Below are positions 13,465 through 43,162 of a DNA stretch of 64,000 bases, piece by piece. Source of the stretch: Holacanthus passer (Eukaryota > Chordata > Actinopteri > Pomacanthidae); assembly GCA_025331565.1 (NCBI GenBank), contig JAFREQ010000017.1, positions 5,186,001 to 5,250,000 of the forward strand, in the 5' to 3' direction. Position numbers and translations under genes: made by a program. A model generated the notes under the pieces. The model did no database searches and was not told the DNA's origin. It saw only the letters and a list, made by a program, of their open reading frames with translations. How positions within the stretch are numbered: position 1 is the stretch's first letter; each line of letters begins with the position of its first letter.

Positions 13465-14032
13465 CTGTGTGTATTTGAACTTGAAAATAGATTCTGTGAG
13501 AGGTTGTGTGTGTACACTGGGATTTGTACATGTATCCACACATACAGCATATATGTGGATACGTGCGGTCTGGTCTCTAAAATATGTTAAAATATACATT
13601 TGAAGTCTGGGCCTTGGGGTTCGTCTCATTACCATGACGACATGATGTTGACGTGAGTCGACAGACGAGACAAAATTTGATCTGTCCTCGTCCCTCACAC
13701 GCCTCTTTCTCTCTCTCGTCTGTCCTTGTCTTGATCTGTCGAACCTGTTCAGGCTCTCTACTGTTCATTTCTTTACTTCACACTGCTCTTTCGGGGATTT
13801 CAGTGCTCAGAAGAGATCAGATGCAGTTGACTCCTCGTCTTTCTTCTTTCTTTCTTCTTTTGTTCCTTTGTTGAGTCTTTGGCCCGCAGGCCGCTGTAAT
13901 GTCTCCATCTCTCCTTTCATCTGTCTCTGTCTCTTTGTCTCTTCCTGGTTATGTCTCTTATTTATGTCCCTCCTCACTCCACACACACAAACATACACAG
14001 GTTGTTTTTTCCATCTGTGTACTGAATGGCCA

Positions 14033-14034
<2 letters not shown>

Positions 14035-14108
<74 letters not shown>
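14035..14108. repeat. (GT)n microsatellite
   Basis: 37 pure GT units. Confidence 0.96.
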
Positions 14109-14112
<4 letters not shown>

Positions 14113-14912
14113 AACAGCAGGGGCTCTTTGGCCTCGTCATACCCAGAGACACTGAACTCTGCTGGACTACGACTGGATCCCCCCTGCTGGGTCTGCAAGC
14201 TCAGCTAAATGTTTGAAAAGGACGGAGGCAGAAAGAGTGTGTGTGTGCGTGAGCGTCTGGTAACCCACACAACTGGGTTAGATATGAGATAGAACTAAAG
14301 CAGTTTAGCTCGTTTTCATTTGCCATTTGATGACACTTTTCCATTTTAGAGAAGTATTTAATCATCTAACAGCTAGAACAAGACTCTGCAGGCTGTATGT
14401 TGGCAAATGGACATGTTGGATGTCTGAGATGTTCATGTGGTTGTTTTTTATACTTGTATAATTGTGTTTATGTGTGCTTTTTTTTTTTTTTACCATAATT
14501 CCATCCAGAATCACATCAAATGGCTCAATTGTGTTAGTATCTCTCCTGATGCCGTTTGAGATTTCATATACTGTAAATCAACACACCCAACCTTTGCAAC
14601 ACTAGCTCCTAACTTATTCATTTTGAAAGTTAACAGAGGACAAAGACCATGTAAAGAAAGAGGGCAAAAAAATAGGAAACATGTGGCCATAAAATTGAAC
14701 TAATCAGACTGTTGACCAGTGGCAAATGATGGTGTAAAATGACAGCAGCGATTCAAACCAATGCAAACAAAGATTTTTGCCTTGACGGTGGGACTAAAGA
14801 GATGCAGTGCAGGAGGAGACAGTGAAGACTCTGCAATGACATGAACTAATGTGTGTGCGTCAGAGAGGATTAATGTATGGACGGATGGTTCAGTGTGTGC
14901 TGTGTGTATCCT

Positions 14913-14915
<3 letters not shown>

Positions 14916-14958
<43 letters not shown>
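14916..14958. repeat. (TG)n microsatellite
   Basis: About 21 TG units. Confidence 0.94.
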
Positions 14959-14959
<1 letters not shown>

Positions 14960-16754
14960 CTTCCAGTAAATGTGGCTGCAGAGGCTGACATGGCGTTTCC
15001 AGGAAGTGCTGACATTTAATGGCCACTGTCTCTTGAAATGTGTGTGTGTGCATAATGTAATGTAAGTCTCTGTACATGCACACCATCAGTTTTGTTGTGA
15101 TTTAAGTAAAGTAGAGAAAGATGGATGTAATGAGAGAGAGTGAGAGAAAGGGAGAGAGCAGGTAAATTAGTTGTATTTAATCTGTTTATTGATATGAATC
15201 TTGATGGAGGTCAATTTCCTCAGATCAGTAAAGTAGTTGAAGTTGAAGTGTGTGTGTGTGTGTGTGTGTGTGCTGCTTTGTTGGTTGACTGACGGCCTCT
15301 TGTGCCTTTTGAATGACGATTTGACTAATGGGCAGATTATTTTAGAAGTGCAAACACACACACAGGTACATCTCAGAGAGCTGCGATCCCTGCAGCAGTA
15401 ATGTGTTTTTCCAGAGGCTTGATATCAGGTTTTGAAAGCTGCTGCTGAGCTGTTGTGATGAAGACATGAGAGAATAAAATATGAACTGAGTGATTCTCCA
15501 TTTCAAAGTAACTCTAATCAATATTTTTATAGTAAATATGGATCAAATGACTCTGTAATGTAAAAGGTGGTGGTCAAAGTGAAAAAGAGAATTATCACCT
15601 GACTCTGCAGCTTCCCTCAGTTCTTCAGAGTGTTTGATCCTTTTTCAGATTTTTTTCTGTTTTTGTCTTTACCTCTACTCTCATCAACCCCATTTACAGC
15701 TTTCCAGTTTTTCCATTTTTTTCTTGCTAAAAGTTACCGCAACCTACAGTCCAGCAACAACGTGCCAGGTCGCAGATCATATCGGCGGTCATTAATTAAC
15801 CTGAAATTTGTGAGTAACTTGATAACGGGCCAAAACTACACTTGGCTTTTGTTGGTTTGGGTGTCTGTAGAGAGAAACTCCACCCTTTAACACCAGTGTA
15901 CAGTCAGAGGGATCTAAGTGTTTCTGTAGTTCCAACAACTCAAACAGAGTGAGACCTCTTCTCGAGTAAAACCATCAGCCGATCATGTCGAGTCACTGTT
16001 GGGAGTCACTCGCTGCCATAGTTTGAACCAGGATCTAGTAGCTCATGAGAAATGAGGTGGGTCAGATTCAAGTAGGCTACAGCTGTCATCCCAATGTGTC
16101 AGATATTTAGACATTTAGGTCAATGTTGGTCTTCAGATTGGACACTGTGTCAGCAGATACTCGATACGATGATCAAGACATCCTTAGTTTTCAGTGAAAT
16201 GAAGCTCTAATGCTGGGCAGGTTAGTGCACAGTGAGTTGATCAGACAGCAGACAGACATGGTTAGAGACTAGCTGGAGAACGTGATGAAGTGTTTAGCAG
16301 CTGAAGAGACAGATATAATGGTAATGTTGCTCTGATGTGTTGTTGGATTTAAATAACAAATAGATTCAAAGTTGCAGAGAGTCTCAGTTCTGAACCTTCA
16401 GAGCAATGAGCGCAAGAGTGAAATAGAGTACAGACAGAGAAAAAGAAAACAATAAGACCAAACTGGGAGAAACTGAGATCTAAGTTTAGAAAGCTGGAAA
16501 GGGAGAGGTGGATGAAGCAAAAAGTAAAGGTTTAATAGGTGAAAGCATAAAGAAAAGAAGAGTTGGAGGTGGACAAGACAAGATGGAGAATCCTGCAAGG
16601 TGACAGTAGGAAGCAGAGTGTGATGAAAAGAGGAAAAAGGGGGAGAGAAAAGAAGCAAAGGGAGGAGAAGTGGGGGAGGAGATGGAAAGTGGGAAAGTTG
16701 TCGGCTGAGAAATGGATGGGTCGGCCATGACAAGTCCGAGACACACTGTAATCA

Positions 16755-16756
<2 letters not shown>

Positions 16757-16808
<52 letters not shown>

Positions 16809-16914
16809 TCTAGATATCATATAAGGCCACTGACAGTATGATATTTTCTCATCAGTCAGACAGACAGTCACACACACATACACAGTGGACTCTGTCATAA
16901 ACACTATACTGTAT

Positions 16915-16964
<50 letters not shown>

Positions 16965-16973
16965 TGTGTGTGT
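16757..16973. repeat. two (TG)n arrays, 16757-16805 and 16921-16973
   Basis: Two TG arrays; the second is broken once by 'tatg'. Confidence 0.94.
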
Positions 16974-17392
16974 CTGCAGACCATACACACGGACTGTGCT
17001 GTGTGTGATTTTGCTGGTTGGTTGCTTGCTGTGCTGTTTCGTCAGGCTGTGTTTGCAGCCTTCCTGTCCTCAGTTACAAACCTCACTTACCTTCTGTGTT
17101 TGAAATTTCATGGTCCTGATGTTTCTCAGATTATTATTAGATAAAGTAAAATATTGATTATTAATTGATGAAGAGAAATCTAAAGTTAGCTGCTGCCCGA
17201 CACTGATGTTGTTGCAGAGTATCTTTGTGTGTTCTCGTGCTGTGTGTAGCTTCATGTTGTGCTTTCTTCTGTTGTGTGTCGTTGTGTTTCTTCTTGTTGC
17301 CATGTTGCGTTGTGTGACATCATTTTGTGTTATGTTGCCTTGTTATTTTATTATGTCTCGTCCAGTGTGATGTCTTCAAATGTAATGTTGTT

Positions 17393-17480
17393 GACTAACG
17401 GACAAAAACCCCAAAGTAATCATTTTGCAGTAATATTAAATAGAGAAAAGCAGCTGAATCGCAAAGTCATTTCATTTATT
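17393..17480 (-). mobile_element. hAT-like element fragment
   Basis: A short fragment with 'ggacaaaaaccccaaagtaa' and 'aaatagagaaaagcagctga', resembling the central part of the family at 2119 in reverse. A weaker related patch lies at about 17118-17190. Confidence 0.4.
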
Positions 17481-17630
17481 TCTTTTCCAAAAGTCTGATA
17501 ATGATATATTGGCCAATAACCAGCAACATAAACAGATATATTGGTAAAGATCTCTTAAACTAGGTTATTAAAGAATTGTATCGAGCAATGTAAAGATAAA
17601 CTTGTTGATCCTCTATGATGGACAAACTAT

Positions 17631-17987
17631 AGCTGTGTTTCCACTGCGTGGCTCGACTCGACTCGACTCGACTCGACTGTGGCGAGTACCTGGTAATTTA
17701 TTTGGTATCACCTTGATCGAGGTTCCAAGCGAGCTGAGCCGATACTAAAAGGTGCTGTGAAACACTTCAGACCACTGATTGGTCAGAGGGGATCGTCACT
17801 CGTGTGACGGGGACTCCCTTCACAAACCCAGCATTTTTAAATAGCTAAGCCAGAACCAATAGTGACTGCATTTTTTTTTTAATTCACTTGACCCAGATTT
17901 TTAAAAATGGCAACCCAAAAAACCACACCGTGGTCGATTGATGAAGTGCAGATGTATCAACCATCCCTCCGATGTCCTCTGTTATAA
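17631..17987 (+). mobile_element. Harbinger-like element remnant with truncated Myb-like ORF
   Basis: Begins agctgtgtttccactgcgtg followed by (CGACT)n and 'ccaagcgagctgagccgata', a phrase common in fish genomes. ATG at 17907 reads MATQKTTPWSIDEVQMYQPS and stops at 17985-17987. The TPWSIDEVQ start resembles the Myb-like DNA-binding protein carried by Harbinger transposons, but only about 14 residues fit. Family assignment is inference. Confidence 0.45.
17648..17672. repeat. (CGACT)n short tandem repeat
   Basis: About five cgact pentamers inside the Harbinger-like remnant; in this family the block is normally degenerate. Confidence 0.85.
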
Positions 17988-18432
17988 GAGCAGCATAGCT
18001 CCTTTAAGTGTGTGTGTGAGTAGAGAGTGTGTGTTTGAGCAAGTGAGAAAGCGTGAGCCACAGAGAGTGGCTGAACGGGAGCAGAGGAAAAGGTTTTCAG
18101 TTGAGCAGTAAATGGACAGTGTAGGTTACAGTCTGTCAGTCAAGTGAATTAATTAGTAATAGTCACACAATCTAACGCTTCACCCTTGATACATGTGTCA
18201 ATTATTTTTATGTGATGACATATGCGACACTACACCTGTCAGTGATGAAACATAGTTATGATGGGGTCAAAGGTCGGGGGGGAACCAGGAGCAGGTGGGT
18301 TTAGTGCTCGGCTCATTATTACATTATCAGACAGATGTTTGTATGTGCGTCTCTGTGTGGTTGGGAAAACCCTCTGACTGCTGTGAAACTCACTTTACTC
18401 ATCCTCTGGTGATCATTTTTAGAAGGTCAATT

Positions 18433-18457
18433 GGTGAGTGTGTGTGTGAGTGAGTGA

Positions 18458-18489
<32 letters not shown>

Positions 18490-18588
18490 GTGTCGTGTAG
18501 CAGACAGTGTGTGGGTTTGTTTGATGACAGGGCTCTGCTGAAACTGACAGGACTGTCTGAAATAAGAGACCTCTGCTGTCACATCCCC

Positions 18589-18632
<44 letters not shown>

Positions 18633-18777
18633 TTTGTGCATAAAGCTAAATACATGTGTTTGTGTGTTTTTTAGATCAACAGACAACAAAGGGGGCCTCA
18701 CTTCCCTGTAAACAGTGATTGTTTGTACAGTGTGTGTGGCTGTAAACACACTCCACCTCTGTATGTTTGTGTGACTT

Positions 18778-18831
<54 letters not shown>

Positions 18832-18836
18832 TGTGT
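18433..18836. repeat. (TG)n cluster with (GTGA)n
   Basis: TG/GTGA array about 18433-18490, TG 18592-18631 and TG 18779-18836, ending in gcgcg. Lies just upstream of the candidate pak1 promoter. Confidence 0.93.
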
Positions 18837-18934
18837 CTTGTGTGTGCTTTAGTTTTACTGTTGCCTTGCCAGAATCTGTGTTTGTGTGTCTGAGTGCTTG
18901 CTGCATTCCCTACTTCCTCATGTGACTCACCTTG

Positions 18935-19125
18935 TGACATCATGCTGTGACATCACTGTCTATGGGAGGCGCGATTGGTCAAAAGGCTGATGGAGCCTCA
19001 CACTCTGTCACTCTCCTTTACTTTGACTCTCAGTGGAGCCAACATCTTCTCTTCTTATAGAGTGATTTCTTTTGTTGTTTCTCTGAGGATTGAAGGTTGA
19101 AGCATGTTTCTGTGCCTCTGCTAAG
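18935..19125 (+). promoter_or_regulatory. pak1: candidate pak1 promoter and untranslated first exon
   Basis: Two CRE-like tgacatca boxes lie at 18935-18942 and 18948-18955, and a reverse CCAAT (attgg) at 18974-18978. They are followed by a transcribable stretch ending at a good donor, ctaag|gtaaga, with gt at 19126-19127. The next good acceptor is that of pak1 coding exon 1 (20428), giving a 1.3-kb intron. The motifs are seen; the promoter and exon roles are inferred, and other 5' exons further upstream are possible. Confidence 0.35.
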
Positions 19126-19430
19126 GTAAGATCGACCTGCTGCTTTGTGAAGGAGAAGTCAACAGTTGTATTTAAGGTGAAACCTTCTGTTGAAAACAAA
19201 AAGTTTGTTTAAATTTGTTTGCTTTTTGTCCAAGTCTACCTCTACTGTTTGTATTGGATTCTACGTCTGATCTTAGTTTGTGAAAGGCTCTAAGGAAACA
19301 GAAAATACTGACTCTCCAGGGACATGATTTTCTGAAAACACCTGCAGGGACCTGATCACTGTCAGGACTGTTAACATATTCAGGACAAATGAAATTCTTG
19401 GAGATTAATAGATCATTGGTGGATCATCAA

Positions 19431-19432
<2 letters not shown>

Positions 19433-19494
<62 letters not shown>

Positions 19495-19712
19495 ACCCAA
19501 AAAGACTCCCTTCGAGCGACTCTGTCCACTGAGCATTCAGCAGAGCAGGTTAGCTTGCGTGAGGGTGTCGTGTTGTTAAAATGTCCCTCTGTGCCTCTCA
19601 GCTGTGCCTCCATACTCCAGGTCGTACTTGCACAACAAAGTGTGTGTGTCATTTTCTGACCACGCAGAAAGTTGCTCTTTTCCTTCTCACAGCATTTAGG
19701 TCTGAGTCAGTA

Positions 19713-19772
<60 letters not shown>
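19433..19772. repeat. (GT)n at 19433-19492 and (AC)n at 19714-19772
   Basis: Two pure arrays of about 30 units in opposite sense, 220 bp apart, in the putative first intron of pak1. They could pair in the pre-mRNA. Confidence 0.94.
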
Positions 19773-19774
<2 letters not shown>

Positions 19775-20455
19775 ATGGTTTAGTCAGCATAGTGTTTGTA
19801 GATCAAATAGACTCAGTGAGCAAATGGAAACTCTTTGTTCTTGGACTTGATGACCATCTGATGAAGACCAGAATAAAATGCGTCTTTCAAATTGTTTGAC
19901 TAAATTAACAGTAAAAGTCCATAATAATTGTTTTGAATTTACTACATACTATTCAGCTAGCAATATTTAATATCTTCATATTTGTGGGGTTTTTTTTCTT
20001 TTCTTTTTTTCTTTTACGTGATTGCATGAAAAGCCTCTTAAGCAGTTGTAGAGCATTATGGGAAAACCAAGCATTTTGCTGATCAGTAGAAGCAATAATA
20101 CATAGAAGGCAGGGCTTGTAGGTTTGTTTGTATAGCACCTTTCAAAAGCAAGCAATTTGAAGTGGTTTACTTAAGACATAAAAGGCCTGAAGACAAGATT
20201 GAACAGAAACACAATATAAAAAGATATAAAATAAGTTAAAATAGAATAAGCCAGATGAAACAGGAGAATGAAAGTGACAGTGGTGCAGTGCAAGATACAA
20301 ATGAATGAAGAAATAACTAACTTTAATAAATCTGAGAATGAATTAATTCTGAATGCTCTCCTGTGATTAGTTGATTTTCCTGCCACTCACCCTGCTGCCT
20401 CCCCTGTGATTGGTGTGTTCTTGTGCAGGAGCGGCCGGCTGCAGCCTAGCTGAAG

Positions 20456-39089
<18,634 letters not shown>

Positions 39090-39603
39090 CTAGCTTTGCA
39101 CTCATTATTTTATCAATCTCTCTCTCTCTCTCTCTCTCTCTGTCAACCATCCCTCCATCCTCCCTCCTTTCTTCTCTCTTTTTTTTCGGTTGATGGGAGG
39201 GTGGCGATGGCTGCCGGCTGGGTTACAGAACCCTTTGAATGCCTACAGTCTCCCTTCTTCTTTTTGTCTTTTGTAACCCACACCACCTGCTCCTTCACCC
39301 TGTGACCTTTGACCCCCAAGCTTGAACCGCCCCTCCCTCACAGGGACAAAGAAGGGCAGTTTCTGCCTGTACCTTCTTTTTCAACACTCCACTGGACTCG
39401 GACAGGAAGATGAGGGGATAACTGAATGATATCATCGGTCCATCTGTGGTCGAGTGATGTCATCGCTGACATCACTGCCCCCCCAGCCAGTACGAACAAC
39501 CCAATATGAGGAGAGAGTGTTTCAACAGAGCCCAAAGACTCATGGGAGTTTTTTTTAATCAATGTTGTTTTTTTCTACCTTCTCTGTGAAAGCTCTGCTG
39601 CAG

Positions 39604-39605
<2 letters not shown>

Positions 39606-39655
<50 letters not shown>
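39606..39655. repeat. (TG)n in pak1 3' UTR
   Basis: 25 TG units about 520 bp after the stop codon, so probably transcribed. Confidence 0.94.
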
Positions 39656-39663
<8 letters not shown>

Positions 39664-41865
39664 TGTTAGCTAAGGTCCGAGCTTCCTCTCTCTTGTGTCT
39701 CTGGGTTTCAGTTGGACTTATGTCGTCGTCTTCAATCTTAAAAGTGCATTTGTTGATTTTCAGTTTATCACTTTTTTTTAAATCAACTTTTCTGTGTGTG
39801 TTTGCGTGTGTGTATTTTTGGTCATGGGGGATGCTGGGATATTGATTAAGTTGATTGTAACGTTACCTTCTGTAGATTTTGACACAGAGCAGATGAGGTT
39901 TGGTACTTTGTCAAGTCTGCAGTGTGAGCTGTGAGTTAGAGATTATTCATATTAATTATAATAAGGAAAAACGCGCCCAGAGCTGTTGATGGACTGAGTT
40001 TGGACATGAGAGTAACAACAGCCATTTTGGCTCCACTGTGTCTTTCCAGTGAACCAGTTTTTCAAAGTAACATTTTCTTTTGCTCTAGGTTTTTATACTT
40101 TTATTAGGTTTTATCTGGTAAATAAAATTCCCAGTTGCTGATATTGGAGCAGTGTTTCCTGCTGCAGGGCTCAAAATGCAGGTCTCGTTCTTTGATAGTT
40201 AAACAGTCTTCTTGCTGTCAGAGCGTCTGGATCCTGAGAGAGGAGCCATCAGAGAAAAGCATAGACAAGGAAGATGTTTTAACAAAAATGACCATCGCGC
40301 CACGAATTTAGCATTAACATTGTCTGATTCATGATAGACTATAAAAAAAGAAAAATCGATGCAGCAGAACCAGAGATATCGTGATTTTTATTCCGTACAT
40401 TCGTCCTGTTGTCTACATGACCCACAACGCACAATTAAAACTCGGAATACTGACAGTTTGCTCCTGATTATTCTTGAAAAAGCTTCCAAAGTGCAAGTTA
40501 ATCACAGTAAACATGAAGCTATAATTCGGTTTGTCCCTGATTTATTCTCATTTTTCTGTCCTGAGTTCAACGTTTTCTCACCAGAGCTGTTTTGTGTTGT
40601 GCTCCACTTCCTGTCAATCACCTGACCCTGACGGAAAAATCAAGTCTTCTCCAGGTAATAGGAGCTTTATTGTCACGTCCTTGTCTTGACAGACGTAAAC
40701 AGCAGGAAATGACCTTTAGCTGTAAACGTCAGCTTTAAAGCTGATATGGAGTCAAAAAAGGTTCAAAACGCAGCAGCTCAGATTTTCTACCTGCACAGAT
40801 TGAACATCAGGTTAGGATAGTCTTTAAAAATCTAAAATTGAAATGCAGCGTGCAGTTGTGTAATGAAATCTGCTGTCATGTGACCAAGAAAAAAATACTT
40901 GTTTACCCATAATTCACCTGCCAAACTCACTCCGTCTGCGGCTCTGGGACTTCACTGTCTGCGGACTCGACACCGAGACTCTGAGGGAGAGAATGTGCAT
41001 GACAACAACCTTTTTTATATGGTACGTTTAAGATGGAGAAAAAAATAATCAGTGAGTTGTGATGATGCTGAAACGTAAAGTGACGATACATGAAGGATGT
41101 TTGTGTACGATAGGAAAGATCGAATCTTAGTCCTATTTTCAGAAGAGCGAGACAAATAAATGCTGCGATGGTACAATGTTGTCTCTCTGCCTGGTGGACT
41201 GTTGGATCCCCAGGAACCCTCTGAACAGAAGGTGTATATTTTATGTGCAAAAAAGAAAAAAACTGCGTTGACAAAAAAAAGACGACAACAATGTTTCAGC
41301 CTTTGTTTACAGACTCACTTTTTTTTAATAACTGATCAATGTCAGAAAATGAGTTCACCGCCTGTTCTTGATCTGGACACAAGAGTTGAGTAATTGTTTT
41401 GGATTTTTTTTTTTCTGCTGAATTAAAACAACAAAGTTTTCATTGCAACTGATCAGGTTCAAATCCTGCAGAGCCAGAGTTTCCATCAGCAGCCTCGGTC
41501 GTTCGCTCTGCGTCTGAACGTCATGTAAAGAAACACCTGCAATGTAAAACCCCAAAACTCCTCCAAAACAACTCTTCAGAACCATCACTTTGATTTCTGC
41601 TCGTAGATGTTTTTATTGTTTTTTTAATGTAGTGTTAATGTACCTCTGGCCTTAAACTGTTTCAAAGGTGCGAGACTACTTTAGTACCAGTCGGACGGCA
41701 GCGACACACCGGCAACATTTTGAGGCAACAGTGAACGTTGTTAACACTTTAGGGTCCAAGCCGATGTCTTTGTGCAACCAAAGATTCTCAGTTTACAGTG
41801 ATGTAAAGTATTAAAAGCAGAATGATTGGCATGTTTGCCAAATTGAACAAAATCACATGTTCCCG

Positions 41866-41965
41866 ATCATCAATGCGGTCACAGGTTTGAACCCTGCGAC
41901 AACCAGTGTGAACAGTGACTGCTGAAGCGTCTTTGAGCAAGGCACGACAGGCAGTGCAGTAAAAA
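41866..41965 (+). mobile_element. SINE-like fragment
   Basis: Contains a tRNA B-box-like ggtttgaaccc (41884-41894) and 'ctttgagcaaggcac', a pairing typical of fish tRNA-derived SINEs. No A box or tail is seen. Lies within the putative pak1 3' UTR. Confidence 0.45.
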
Positions 41966-43129
41966 TCTGAAAGATGTTTAAGCTGCCTGAAACTGTTGCC
42001 ACTGTGTGTTGGTGTGTCCTGGTGTGAACCCCCGACACAGAGCTGGACTTAAAGGACCATTCTGTGGTTTTCCATCTGCTTTGATCACTCTGTGACACAG
42101 TTGTCTGAAACCCAGGTGAAATCTGTCTGAGGTTACTGTAACATTCATCAAAAGACAAAGTCACACTGACAGTCAGAGAGTTCTGTGTTCTCAGATGTGT
42201 GTGAGTGAAAAACCACAGGGTGAAATGATCCTTTAATCCCCTGATGAAACGCTACTTCTACCATTCAGTGATGTTTTGGTTTGAATCTGACAGTTTGTGC
42301 TGATGTGATGGTCCACTTTGTTCAAGCTGCTGCAGTTTAGCAGACGACATGAGTTTCACAAAGTGATGTTGGATACATTTCCAGTTAAATAAGGAACTAC
42401 TAAATAGGTTCTTATTTCAAGCAGTCTGAACCTTTTAGGGAACATCATAGAACAATAATTTAACACAAGCTTCACTGAAAACAAGACACATTTGTTTCCT
42501 CACTTAATCCATATGGCTCTAAATCCAGTAGTTTGTTTACAGTTTGTTTACATCTTAAAGCTTGTTTAGTTTGGCCGGCATGCACCGGGCCGCCGGGACA
42601 CTTCAGGACAAAGATGATGCGAACGCAGTTTAGAAAAGACATGAACTCGTTTGCATCAAGTTTCCGTCACCTTTAGCTGCATGTGAGAGTTGGAGGACTG
42701 GGGGCCTTCTCCATGCCTGTGCCCGGGGGCCCATTGTCTCCTGATCCGTCCACGATCATCCTTTGTCATCTTTTTTTCTTACCTGTCAAGAGAAACTGCT
42801 GTTCCCAAACTAGAATCACAAAAATGTGACGACCATCACAAACAGCCTCTATAGGAAACAGACAGACTGCTGCCGACTGGATGATGTGTTACAAATCCTG
42901 CTGGATGACTTTGGTAAAATCATTTTACTCTATGAAGTGACCATCAACAAGCAGGACACAGTCCTCTCAGCAGCTTCAGACTTGGTTCAGTCCAAGGTCG
43001 AACAGGGGATTTGGTTCAGTCCGGGATGAGATGGTCAATGAAGTCTTCACTCCCCTGTGTATCAGAGCCATAATTTATTCAGTTTATACGTCATTTTGAT
43101 TATTTGAAACAACTCTGAAAAATGAAAAG

Positions 43130-43162
43130 AATAAAACTGTACAAAAACTGAATATCTGGTCT
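43130..43162 (+). terminator. pak1: candidate distal poly(A) signal of pak1
   Basis: AATAAA at 43130-43135 lies about 15 bases before a TGGTCTGC-plus-oligo(T) downstream element at about 43149-43162. This is the usual arrangement of a cleavage/polyadenylation site. Proximal alternatives are at 40121 and 41155. Confidence 0.4.

Larger units (their letters stand above)
1..18934. other. upstream non-coding region
   Basis: No reading frame here has convincing exon structure or a recognisable protein. The open frames are read through (TG)n, (CA)n or (TC)n repeats or are short chance frames. The region holds microsatellites, a pyrimidine-rich block at about 1035-1360, a purine-rich block at about 16385-16700, and the transposon remnants listed separately. 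It may contain distal pak1 regulatory DNA or 5' exons. Confidence 0.6.
39090..43160 (+). other. pak1: pak1 3' UTR and nearby downstream sequence
   Basis: No coding signal is seen for about 4 kb after the stop. It holds a (TG)n at 39606-39655, a SINE-like fragment near 41.87-41.96 kb, and AATAAA hexamers at 40121, 41155 and 43130. The last is followed within 30 bp by a T-rich downstream element and is the best candidate for a distal 3' end. Where transcription ends cannot be fixed from sequence alone. Confidence 0.45.
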
